Part shown: one piece after another, positions 35,166 through 43,862 of the stretch | How the letters are laid out: every line of letters begins with the position of its first letter | How positions within the stretch are numbered: the stretch's first letter is position 1 | Origin: an uncultured Gemmiger sp. | GTDB taxonomy: Bacteria; Bacillota; Clostridia; Oscillospirales; Ruminococcaceae | Length of the DNA stretch: 64,000 nt | Direction: 5' to 3' | Assembly: GCA_944388145.1 (NCBI GenBank) | Contig: CALXHQ010000006.1 | Span: 1 to 64,000, forward strand | Translations under genes and position numbers: made by a program | The notes under the pieces: model-generated | Databases searched by the model: none | What the model saw: the letters and a program-made list of their open reading frames with translations, nothing else | What the model was told of the DNA's origin: nothing

Positions 35166-35521
35166 TCGGGGAGGCAGACGGTCAAACCATGGGAACATAA
35201 AGGTTCTCGCAAGAGAAAGCCACAGCTTTTTTCAATTGGTGCACCTGGACAGCGGGAATCGTGCTGAATCGGCCGAAAACACAACCGTGCAGATTTTCAT
35301 CACAGAAGGAGCGCTTTAGCGTATTTCCCGTTCCCGGCAGCAAAACCGAATGTGTAAAGGCTTTGATTTGTCAAAGACCGCGGGGAATCCAGCAAACATA
35401 GTCCCCCCAGAACCAATTTCGTTTTCGTTAAACCGTACCTCCGGAGTTTTTGCCAGACATAAAAACCGGCCTTCCCTGTAAGGGGGAAGGTCGGTTTTTA
35501 ATGTCAGTTTTTTATCAGGGT
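35166..35521. other. Intergenic region with bidirectional terminator
   Basis: About 355 bp. A strong stem AAAAACCGGCCTTCCC/GGGGAAGGTCGGTTTTT at 35459-35498 ends the flanking convergent genes. The stretch 35190-35450 has no coding frame I trust and no RNA family I can assign, though it is long enough for a small RNA. Confidence 0.6.
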
Positions 35522-36325
35522 TCAGTCATACCAGCCAAACAGCGACCGGCCGCCGTTCAGGGCGCCGATTTGGGCCAGGTCCTCTCTGTCCAGTGTAAAA
35601 TCAAGGATGGCAAAATTTTGCTCCATCCGTTCCCGGTGAACCGACTTGGGAATAACTGCCACCCCGTTTTGTACCAGATAGCGCAGTGCCACTTGCGCAG
35701 CTGTCTTACCGTACTTTTTCCCCACCTGGTTAAGCACCGGTTCGGCAAAGAGGTTCCGCCGGCCCTCAGTGAAAGGCGCCCAGGACTGCATCTGTGTGCC
35801 GTACCGGTGCATCTTGTCCCGCAGATCAAAGTGTGGGTAATAGACGTGAGATTCCACCTGGTTGACTGCAGGAATGACGCCGCAATGCTGCACAAACCGC
35901 TGGTATTCGGCGCTGTTAAAGTTGGATATTCCGATTGCGCGGGCCTTGCCGTCACGGAGCGCATCCTTCAACGCCTCGTACAGTTCCAGTGCATTCTCGT
36001 AGGGTTCGTGGACCAGGAGCAGATCCACATAGTCGGTCTGTAACCGCTGGAGGGAGTCCTCGATATCCGCCTTTGCTTTTTGATAGTTGGTGCTGGGGCG
36101 GTAGAGTTTGGTGGTCAGGAAAAATTCCCGCCGGGGCAAACCGCTCTGTCGCACCGCCTGGCCCACAATGTCTTCGTTTTCGTACATCCGAGCGGTGTCC
36201 AGCAGGCGGTAGCCTACCTCCAATGCGGTCAGGATTGCCCGCTTGCCTTCTTCGCCGCGCACATCCCAGGTACCAAAACCGATCAGTGGCATGGCGACAC
36301 CATTATTAAGAGTCAAATATTCCAT
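35522..36325 (-). CDS. Aldo/keto reductase
   Basis: A 267-aa NADPH-dependent oxidoreductase of the short AKR5 type. The catalytic tetrad is visible: Asp and Tyr in LLDTARMYENED, Lys in FFLTTKLY, His in DLLLVHEPYE. NADPH contacts IPKSVHRERMEQN lie near the C-terminus. The substrate is not predictable. It starts MEYLTLNNGVAMPLIGFGTW and appears to stand alone. Confidence 0.93.
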   Translation of the reverse strand: MEYLTLNNGVAMPLIGFGTWDVRGEEGKRAILTALEVGYRLLDTARMYENEDIVGQAVRQSGLPRREFFLTTKLYRPSTNYQKAKADIEDSLQRLQTDYVDLLLVHEPYENALELYEALKDALRDGKARAIGISNFNSAEYQRFVQHCGVIPAVNQVESHVYYPHFDLRDKMHRYGTQMQSWAPFTEGRRNLFAEPVLNQVGKKYGKTAAQVALRYLVQNGVAVIPKSVHRERMEQNFAILDFTLDREDLAQIGALNGGRSLFGWYD

Positions 36326-36355
36326 TTTTCGTGTGCCAATCTGTCAAGTGCCAAG

Positions 36356-37000
36356 TCAGGCAAAAGCTTGATGGTCCGCTGCAAACAGCCCGGTACGAAG
36401 CACGTGGCACTGCCAGGCAGGCACATTGTGGTTCTGCTCCAGCCAGGTCAGCAGCAGTGCCGGGTTGATGTTCACCTGATCACCCGCAGGCAATGTGAGT
36501 TCAAACACAAGGTTTTCCCCTTCCACGCGGTAATCCACGCAAGGGATCCAGGTTTTCAGCTCCAACTGCTTTTTGCCGCTCTTTGTCTTTTTTTCCACCT
36601 GCACACTGCCGGCGGAATTATAGGCATCCAGCGCTGCGGCAGCCGAGGCGGGCACGGTCAGACGATAGCCGGCTGCCTCGATTTTTCCCATCTTCATCAC
36701 AGCAGGGCCGACGCGCACCAGGCGCAAGCCCTCCGGCAGGGCAGGACGCAGCGCATCTGCCCATGCATTATAGTCCGGGGATTCCTCCTCGGTTTTGACC
36801 TCGCAACTTTCGCACAGGCTTTCCTGTCCAAGGGCCAAAGGGCAGGAAAACGCCAGATAGATATGGGGATTGAAACCCCTTGTGTACCACACCGGCAGAC
36901 CGCTGCGCTTAAGGGCGCGGTGCATCACCCGCTGCAAATCCAGCAGCGAGATGTAGGCAGCCATGCCCCGTTTTTCAAACCAGATTCTTACCGTAGTCAA
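36356..37000 (-). CDS. TIGR03936-family radical-SAM-linked protein (DUF2344)
   Basis: The conserved opening is TTVRIWFEKRGMAAYISLLDLQ-like. The best start is the TTG at 37000, 7 nt after GGGAGGG, giving 214 aa and a 26-nt overlap with the radical-SAM gene upstream. Longer versions begin inside that gene. The family always travels with TIGR03960 proteins, often fused to them. Function unknown; a role in tRNA or rRNA modification is commonly suspected but not shown. Confidence 0.85.
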   Translation of the reverse strand: MTTVRIWFEKRGMAAYISLLDLQRVMHRALKRSGLPVWYTRGFNPHIYLAFSCPLALGQESLCESCEVKTEEESPDYNAWADALRPALPEGLRLVRVGPAVMKMGKIEAAGYRLTVPASAAAALDAYNSAGSVQVEKKTKSGKKQLELKTWIPCVDYRVEGENLVFELTLPAGDQVNINPALLLTWLEQNHNVPAWQCHVLRTGLFAADHQAFA

Positions 37001-38855
37001 AGCAGGGCCCTCCCAGCAGCTTATTGGCACCGCAGCCGTTGCACTGACGGTTGCAGGGTTGTGTTGTTTCGGCACGCAGGGCTTTCTGATACTCATGGAT
37101 CAGGAATGCCTTGCTGACACCCACATCCAGGTGATCCCATGGCGTTACTTCGTCCAGCGCCATCGCCCGGTAGTTATAAAAATCCGGGTCTATGCCGCAC
37201 TCGGCAAAGGCTTTCAGCCAGCGGTCATAGTCAAAATATTCCTCCCAGGTGTCAAAGAAAGCGCCCTTGCGGTAAGCAGTCTCAATGACGCGGCCAAGGC
37301 GGCGGTCCCCCTTGGCAAAAACACCTTCCAGCACGCTGGTGGCGCTGTCGTGGTAATTCACCTTGATCTTGCGGGAATGTACGCAGCTGAGCAGGTACTT
37401 CTGTTTTTCGCGCAGCGTCTCGCGGCGGTCCTGGGCACAGAACTGGAAGGGTGTTTCCGGCTTGGGGACAAAGCAGGCCACGCTGCAGGTAACCTGCACT
37501 CCCCTGCCCTTGGCATGATCCAGACTGTAATACAAATCCACCACCTTTTGCGCGGTGTCGGCAATGCCTTTAATATCCTCCATCGTCTCGGTGGGCAGGC
37601 CCATCATAAAATAGAGTTTGACCGAGGTATACCCTTCACGGAAAGCAATGGTGCAGGTGCGCTCGATCTGCTCCCAGGTAACATTTTTGTTGATGACATC
37701 CCGCAGGCGCTGGGTGCCGGCCTCGGCAGCAAAGGTCAGGCCGCTCTTGCGCACCTTGGTGGTTTTTTCCACCAGGCTCTGAGAAAAATTGTCCACCCGC
37801 AGCGAAGGCAGCGACAGGCTGACATGGTCAGCCTCTGCCCAGGCGTTCAGACGGTCCAGCACTTCCTCCAGCTGGGAATGGTCAGAGGTGGACAGGCTGG
37901 TCAGACTGAGCTCATCATAGCCGGTGTTCTGGCACAGCGCCCGAGCCGAATCACTGATCAATTTGGGTGAGCGCTCACGGAACGGGCGGTAGATCTGGCC
38001 CGCCTGGCAGAAACGGCAGCCGCGAACGCATCCGCGCAGGACTTCGACACAGGCCCGGTCCTGCACGGCACCGATCATGGGCACGATAAAATGCTCCGGC
38101 GGCACAAAACTGTCCAGATCCTTTACGATCGCCTTGGTAACCCGGGCAGGCGCATGGGGGTTGTTCGGGGCGACGGCATGGATGGTACCGTCCGTGTTGT
38201 ACGTTACATCGTAGAAGGAAGGAATGTACACACCGGGGATACCCGCCAGATTTTCCAATAGCTGCTGCTTAGTCAGGCCCTGCTTTTTGGCCTTTTCCAC
38301 CTCGGCGCAGATATCTTGCAGCATTTGTTCGCCCTCGCCCAGCTGCATCACATCGAAAAAGTCAGCCATCGGCTCAGCATTGCAGACACAGGGGCCGCCG
38401 GCGATGATCAGCGGCCATTCCTCTCCCCGGTCGGCGGCGCGCAGCGGAATCCCCGACATGTCCAGCATGGCAAGGATATTTGTGTAGCACAGCTCATATT
38501 CCAGCGTGAAGCCGATCACATCGAACTTGGTGAGAGGGTCCTTGCTTTCCAAGGCATAGAGCGGAATGTGCAATTCCTCCATCTTCTGCTTCATGTCGGT
38601 CCAGGGCATAAAGACACGCTCGCACCACCAGTTCTCGTGGCGGTTCAACAGCTCATAAAGGATCTTTTCGCCCAAGAAAGACATCCCGATCTCGTAGGTA
38701 TCGGGGAAGCAGAACGCAAAGCGCACATCGATGTTGGCGGGGTCCTTGATGACCTCATTGTACTCGCCGCCGGTATAGCGGGCAGGCTTCTGCACTTGCA
38801 TCAGTGCCTGCTTTAGACCCTGGCGGACATCAATAAATTGAGAGTTGGCCGGCAT
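36975..38855 (-). CDS. TIGR03960-family B12-binding-like radical SAM protein
   Basis: A 626-aa protein with an N-terminal cobalamin-binding-like Rossmann domain (residues 40-190, DVIGFTLEYELCYTNIL, GEGEQML) and a radical SAM barrel whose cluster motif is CVRGCRFCQAG (three cysteines). The C-terminus ends in a Cys-rich tail (CNRQCNGCGANKLLGG). It is upstream of and overlaps its standard partner gene. Substrate unknown. Confidence 0.93.
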   Translation of the reverse strand: MPANSQFIDVRQGLKQALMQVQKPARYTGGEYNEVIKDPANIDVRFAFCFPDTYEIGMSFLGEKILYELLNRHENWWCERVFMPWTDMKQKMEELHIPLYALESKDPLTKFDVIGFTLEYELCYTNILAMLDMSGIPLRAADRGEEWPLIIAGGPCVCNAEPMADFFDVMQLGEGEQMLQDICAEVEKAKKQGLTKQQLLENLAGIPGVYIPSFYDVTYNTDGTIHAVAPNNPHAPARVTKAIVKDLDSFVPPEHFIVPMIGAVQDRACVEVLRGCVRGCRFCQAGQIYRPFRERSPKLISDSARALCQNTGYDELSLTSLSTSDHSQLEEVLDRLNAWAEADHVSLSLPSLRVDNFSQSLVEKTTKVRKSGLTFAAEAGTQRLRDVINKNVTWEQIERTCTIAFREGYTSVKLYFMMGLPTETMEDIKGIADTAQKVVDLYYSLDHAKGRGVQVTCSVACFVPKPETPFQFCAQDRRETLREKQKYLLSCVHSRKIKVNYHDSATSVLEGVFAKGDRRLGRVIETAYRKGAFFDTWEEYFDYDRWLKAFAECGIDPDFYNYRAMALDEVTPWDHLDVGVSKAFLIHEYQKALRAETTQPCNRQCNGCGANKLLGGPCFDYGKNLV

Positions 38856-38905
38856 GGAATGTCCTCCTGTTTTTGGTCGCCTCTGCTGCCTTTTCAGTCC
38901 GGCAG

Positions 38906-41023
38906 TCAGGGGACAAAAGAAAAATCGATACGGCCCAGCTGTACGTTGGCGTTGGCCACCTTGACCTTCATGGGATCACCCAGCATCCAGTGGCGACCGG
39001 TGAGCGGGTCATAAACGCGGACGCCCTCGGTGACAACAGGCTCCCCCTTGCACAGTTCAGCGGAGGGCACAAAACCTTCCACCGTGTTTTCCAGTGCGAC
39101 AAACACACCGCGTTGGGTCACACCGGACACCGTACCCGTGTAGGTTTCACCCAGGTGAGCGGTCATATACTCAGCTTTGTAGCAGTCCTCCACATCCCGC
39201 TCAATGCGCTGGGCATCCACTTCCTTTCGGCTGGACTGATCACAGGCACGTTCTGCAAAGTCATGGTACTTAGTCTCCATCTGCTGGCCAGACTCGCCCA
39301 GAAGCATATCAGTCAGAATGCGGTGGATGGCCAGGTCAGGGTAACGCCGGATAGGGCTGGTGAAGTGGGCATAGTCGGACAGCACCAGGCCAAAGTGGCC
39401 TTTTGGCTCCGTGGAATAGCGTGCCTTCTGCATGCTGCGCAGCACACCGGTGTGCACCGGGATCTGGATGGGCTGGCCGCGTGTCTTGTCCAGCAGAGCA
39501 GCCAGTTCCAATTGGGTGGGGGTCTCGCCCTTGAAACGCACATCCACAGCGCAGGCCTTCAGCATGGTCATCAGCTTTTCCATGCGCTCGGCGTCGGGCG
39601 CCTCATGGATGCGGTAAACAAAGGGGACTTTGCGGGTGCGGCCGGCATTGGCGGCGCACTGGTTGGCCAGCAGCATAAACTCTTCGATCATGCACTCGGA
39701 GACACCGCGGGTGCGGGGCACCACATCGATGCAGCGTCCATTTTCGTCCAGAATCAACTTAGCTTCAGTGGACTCGATATCCATACCGCCGCGGGCCTGG
39801 CGCAGGACCTGGCGCTTCTCGTAAAGCTGCTGCATCACCGGCAACTGAGAGGCAACCTCGGCATATTTCTGCTGAATGGCCACGTCGGCGGTGCCGTCCA
39901 GCAGGGCGTTGATTTCCTTGTAAACTCCCTTGACGCGGCTGCGAATGACCGATTTGACAAACTGATATTTGCGGATGTTGCCGTTTTCATCCAGTTCCAT
40001 CAAACAGGAAAATGCCAGGCGGGTCACACCCTCATTCAAACTGCAAATGCCATTGGACAGCTCTTTGGGCAACATGGGGATGACCTTATCGGCATAGTAG
40101 ATGCTGGTGGCCCGCTCGAACGCCTCGTTGTCCAGGGCAGAGCCAGACTTGACATAATGGCTGACATCGGCAATGTGGACACCCAGCTCATAACCGCCGT
40201 CGTTCAGCTTCAAAAGGCTGATGGCATCATCAATGTCTTTTGTCTCGGCCGAATCGATGGTGAAGATGGGCAGACCGCGCAGGTCCATGCGGTGGGCAGC
40301 TTCCTCTGGGGAGACCTCCGCGCCCTCATACGCCTTCGCCTCAGCCAGGACCTCCTCCGGAAAGTCCTGGCGAACTTCGCGGCCATAGAGAATCGCCTTG
40401 GCGCACTCAGCGGCAATTTCAGAAGAGCCGAAGCGCTGGGTAATGGTCACACGGTGGTCGGCGTGGCGATTGCCGCGCTGGGACAAAACGGCGCCCGCCT
40501 TGTCTCCGGCGCGGACTCCCATATCTGCGCCCTTCTTGATAAAAAGCTGTACACCCCGGCAGCCATCGGGTTCGAAAGCCAGACGGCCATCCTCTGTACA
40601 GACGATGGTACCGGCCAGCACATTGTGGGGCTGTGTGACTTCAACCACCTCGCCCTCTGCGCTGCCCTCCACACGGGGATGGTCGAACAGGCGGACAGCA
40701 ATCTTGTCCTTGGGCATGGCGCCGTGCAGCGCGCGGCCGGGGATAAAGATATCTCCTTCTCCATCGTCCCGACTGGCAAAGCCAAAGCGGGCCGCCAGCT
40801 TAACCAGCGTACAGGGGATGGTGCTGGGGGCGTTCTCGTTTTCAATGGTGGCAAGACCGGGGGCATATTTCCCCTTTTCCATCGTGAGCAGTCCCTCAGC
40901 CACCATGGCGGACACGGTGTAGCGCAGCCGGTTTCCGTCCACCTTCAGCTCGTCCTGCAGTTCCCGTAGATTGTGCGGCCGACGCTGAACGGCTTTCAGG
41001 ATATTTTTTTGTAAAACTGTCAT
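38906..41023 (-). CDS. rnr: Ribonuclease R (3'-5' exoribonuclease)
   Basis: The start MTVLQKNILKAVQRRPHNLR after GGGAGGAG gives 705 aa; a 41-codon upstream extension has no support. It has an N-terminal HTH/cold-shock part, the RNB catalytic domain with the Asp cluster IDSAETKDIDDAISL and the block FTSPIRRYPDLAIHR, and a C-terminal S1 domain (YTGTVSGVTQRGVFVALENTVEGFV). It degrades structured RNA. In Firmicutes it usually sits near secG and smpB. secG is directly upstream here; smpB and tmRNA are not seen. Confidence 0.96.
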   Translation of the reverse strand: MTVLQKNILKAVQRRPHNLRELQDELKVDGNRLRYTVSAMVAEGLLTMEKGKYAPGLATIENENAPSTIPCTLVKLAARFGFASRDDGEGDIFIPGRALHGAMPKDKIAVRLFDHPRVEGSAEGEVVEVTQPHNVLAGTIVCTEDGRLAFEPDGCRGVQLFIKKGADMGVRAGDKAGAVLSQRGNRHADHRVTITQRFGSSEIAAECAKAILYGREVRQDFPEEVLAEAKAYEGAEVSPEEAAHRMDLRGLPIFTIDSAETKDIDDAISLLKLNDGGYELGVHIADVSHYVKSGSALDNEAFERATSIYYADKVIPMLPKELSNGICSLNEGVTRLAFSCLMELDENGNIRKYQFVKSVIRSRVKGVYKEINALLDGTADVAIQQKYAEVASQLPVMQQLYEKRQVLRQARGGMDIESTEAKLILDENGRCIDVVPRTRGVSECMIEEFMLLANQCAANAGRTRKVPFVYRIHEAPDAERMEKLMTMLKACAVDVRFKGETPTQLELAALLDKTRGQPIQIPVHTGVLRSMQKARYSTEPKGHFGLVLSDYAHFTSPIRRYPDLAIHRILTDMLLGESGQQMETKYHDFAERACDQSSRKEVDAQRIERDVEDCYKAEYMTAHLGETYTGTVSGVTQRGVFVALENTVEGFVPSAELCKGEPVVTEGVRVYDPLTGRHWMLGDPMKVKVANANVQLGRIDFSFVP

Positions 41024-41185
41024 AGATTTTCTCCTCCCTGACGTCGCCCTGCCACCCGGCAGGGCCCTTCCATTGGGTATACTGTGCCCAGTTTGGCACT
41101 GTTTTGCCCCGGCATTTCCCCAGTGGGGACGCCCTGTGATCCACACACTTTACAGTCTTTCCCGAGCAAAATTGCTACACACAAC

Positions 41186-41217
41186 AAACGGTCCGCTGAA
41201 AAGAGCGGACCGTCGTT
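41186..41217 (-). terminator. Hairpin between secG and rnr
   Basis: ACGGTCCGCT/AGCGGACCGT stem with a short A-rich loop and a weak T-tract. It probably attenuates transcription from secG into rnr. Confidence 0.65.
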
Positions 41218-41232
41218 TGCATTCTGATGCCC

Positions 41233-41481
41233 TTACCCCAAACGCGCGCTGAGCACACAGACAACCAGCGTGGCGATGATAAAAATCACACCGCAGATCT
41301 TGGTAGCCTTGGCCAGTTTGGCGTCGATGCCACGCTCACGGCCGGCAGCCATAAAGCTGTTGTCGCCCATGATGGCAGCGGACAGGCCCTGACCCTTGGT
41401 CTCCTGTGCGAGGGTGAAAACAATGATAAACAGCGAGACGGCAATCAGAATGACGCCGAACACGATCTCATAAATGCTCAT
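41233..41481 (-). CDS. secG: Preprotein translocase subunit SecG
   Basis: The start MSIYEIVFGVILIAVSLFII after GAAGGAGAG gives 82 aa. Two membrane helices flank the conserved LAQETKGQGLSAAIMG loop. SecG assists SecYE in protein export. The longer frame upstream is not coding. Confidence 0.93.
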   Translation of the reverse strand: MSIYEIVFGVILIAVSLFIIVFTLAQETKGQGLSAAIMGDNSFMAAGRERGIDAKLAKATKICGVIFIIATLVVCVLSARLG

Positions 41482-41605
41482 CGATAGCTCTCCTTCACAT
41501 TCTAATGCAGATAACAGTCTATCATACTTTTCGGTGGATTGCAAGCACTTTGCAGCGTTGTGCGGCAATTTTTGTACTGTTTTCGTTCGATGGATTCTGC
41601 GGCGG

Positions 41606-43849
41606 TCACAGCGACATCTGCTCTGCCATGTCCTCCGGACGCAGGATGGCGCCGGCTGCGGGCAGTGTGCGAACCCGGAAGCGGTGGGGATTGGCCAGTT
41701 CCAGGCCATCGGCGTGCTCCACACGGGCGATCTTTTGGTTCTTTTTCAGGGTGACCACATTGACACCGGCAGTGTCACGGGTGGTTTTCTCGGCGATCAG
41801 GGCACTGCCGGCCAAAAGCAGGCGGTTTCCAGTGGTAAAGACGGCCAGCTCGCACTCCTCGCTCAATTGCAGCATACAGGCCAGCTCTGCCTTGTCGCTG
41901 TATGCCTTTAGCAGCTTTTTGCGGTTTTGCTTGGTTTCGTAGCTGGAAAGCGGCACTTTGGCGCACTTGCCGTTCTGGAAGAAGAAGAGCATGTGCCCGG
42001 AATAGTCGGCAGTGACCGCCATGTACAGCGGCACCTCCCCTTCCTCCATACCCAGCTTGCTGGCCACATAGTCGCCCAGCACACTGGCCTTGGTGTCGCC
42101 AAAATCCGCCGCGCGGGACTTGTAGACCTGGCAGTGGTTGGTAAAGAAGAGCAACTCTGCCCCGTTGGAGGATTCCACCGTCTGGGTGATCTCGTCGCCG
42201 TCCTTGAGCTTCTGCTCGCCGGACATACGCAGGCTTTGCGGCGTAATCTTTTTGAAGTATCCGTCCCGGGTGAAGAACAGCGTCACCGGATAATCGAGCA
42301 CCGGCTCTTCCTCGTCGCCGGTTTCGTCGGCCGGGACTTCATAGAGAATCTCGCTCTTGCGGGGCTTGCCATACTTTTTGGCCACATCGGAAAGTTCCTG
42401 CATGATGATCTTGTTGATGCGGGCCGGACGCTTGAGGATATCTTCCAAATCGGCAATGGCCTTTTCCAACTCCTCGATCTCGGCAGTGCGGTTGAGGATG
42501 TACTCCCGGTTCAGGTGCCGCAACTTGATCTCGGCCACATACTCCGCCTGGACCTCATCGATGCCGAAGCCGATCATCAGGTTGGGCACAACCTCGGCCT
42601 CCTCCTCCGTCTCGCGAACGATGCGGATCGCCTTATCGATGTCCAGCAGAATGGCAGCCAGACCGCGCAGCAAATGCAGGCGCTTCTGCTTGCCTTTCAG
42701 GTCATGGTAGGTGCGGCGTCGGACACACTCGGCACGAAAAGCCACCCATTCGGTCAAAATGCCGCGCACCCCAAGCACCCGGGGCTGGCCGCCGATGAGC
42801 AGGTTAAAGTTGCAGGCGAAGCTGTCCTCCAGCGGGGTCATCCTGTACAGGCGGGCCATCAGCTTGTCCGGGTCCTGTCCGCGCTTGAGATCGATGGTCA
42901 GCTTGAGGCCATTCAGGTCGGTCTCGTCGCGCATATCACTGATCTCTTTGATGCGGCCTGCCTTGACCAGCTCAGTGATCTTGTCCATGATCGCTTCCAC
43001 AGTGGTGGTGGGCGGGATCTGGGTCACATCGATGCAGTTGTTATCCTTATCGTATGACCATTTGGCCCGTACGCGGATGCTGCCGCGGCCGTTTTCGTAG
43101 ACGTTGCGCATCTCTGCTGCGTCGTAGAGGATGGTGCCGCCTCCTACAAAGTCGGGAGCCGGCAGCAGCGTGGACAAATCGGCCTGGTTATCCTTCATCA
43201 GGGCGATGGTGGCGTTGCACAGCTCGGTCAGGTTGAAGGAGCAGATGTTACTGGCCATACCGACGGCGATGCCCAGCGTGTTGTTTGCCAGGATGGTGGG
43301 AAACGTCACCGGCAGCAGCGTCGGCTCGGTGGTGGTGCCGTCGTAATTGGGCACAAAGTCCACTGTCTCCTTGTCAATGTCGCGGAACAGTTCCTCGCAG
43401 ACGGGCTCCATCCGGGCCTCGGTGTAACGGGAGGCCGCACAGGCCATATCCCGGCTGTACGCCTTGCCGAAGTTCCCTTTGGAATCCACAAAGGGGACCA
43501 GCAGACTCTCGTTGCCGCGGCCCATGCGGACCATGGTGTCATAGATAGCCGCATCACCGTGGGGGTTCAGGTGCATGGTACTGCCCACAATGTTGGCCGA
43601 CTTAGTGCGGGGGCCTTTCAGCAGGCCCATGGTGTACATGGTGTACAAAAGCTTGCGGTGGGCGGGCTTGAACCCATCAATCTCCGGCAGCGCGCGGGAG
43701 ACGATAACGCTCATCGCGTAGGGCATATAGTTGGTTTCCAGCGTATCGGTGATGGAAGATTCCAGCACGGTGCCCGCCGAGAGGATCTCCACATTATCGC
43801 CCAGCTGGGGCCGGGCGGGTGTTTTCTTTTTTTCTTTGCGTTTTGCCAT
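41606..43849 (-). CDS. parC: Type IIA topoisomerase subunit A (ParC/GyrA-like)
   Basis: A 747-aa subunit starting MAKRKEKKKTPARPQLGDNV, with the breakage-reunion domain RALPEIDGFKPAHRKLLYTM and the catalytic tyrosine in ASRYTEARMEP. A coiled coil lies around residues 380-480. The C-terminal beta-pinwheel (from about residue 500) lacks an obvious GyrA box, favouring topoisomerase IV over gyrase. It is 13 bp after its partner subunit gene. Assignment to ParC is by sequence style and the absence of recF/gyr context. Confidence 0.85.
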   Translation of the reverse strand: MAKRKEKKKTPARPQLGDNVEILSAGTVLESSITDTLETNYMPYAMSVIVSRALPEIDGFKPAHRKLLYTMYTMGLLKGPRTKSANIVGSTMHLNPHGDAAIYDTMVRMGRGNESLLVPFVDSKGNFGKAYSRDMACAASRYTEARMEPVCEELFRDIDKETVDFVPNYDGTTTEPTLLPVTFPTILANNTLGIAVGMASNICSFNLTELCNATIALMKDNQADLSTLLPAPDFVGGGTILYDAAEMRNVYENGRGSIRVRAKWSYDKDNNCIDVTQIPPTTTVEAIMDKITELVKAGRIKEISDMRDETDLNGLKLTIDLKRGQDPDKLMARLYRMTPLEDSFACNFNLLIGGQPRVLGVRGILTEWVAFRAECVRRRTYHDLKGKQKRLHLLRGLAAILLDIDKAIRIVRETEEEAEVVPNLMIGFGIDEVQAEYVAEIKLRHLNREYILNRTAEIEELEKAIADLEDILKRPARINKIIMQELSDVAKKYGKPRKSEILYEVPADETGDEEEPVLDYPVTLFFTRDGYFKKITPQSLRMSGEQKLKDGDEITQTVESSNGAELLFFTNHCQVYKSRAADFGDTKASVLGDYVASKLGMEEGEVPLYMAVTADYSGHMLFFFQNGKCAKVPLSSYETKQNRKKLLKAYSDKAELACMLQLSEECELAVFTTGNRLLLAGSALIAEKTTRDTAGVNVVTLKKNQKIARVEHADGLELANPHRFRVRTLPAAGAILRPEDMAEQMSL

Positions 43850-43862
43850 TCTTTCCCCTCTC

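Noticed and set aside
35190-35450. 6S RNA or tmRNA candidate
   Set aside because: I looked for the tmRNA tag frame and the 6S central bubble and found neither convincingly; left as an unexplained interval.
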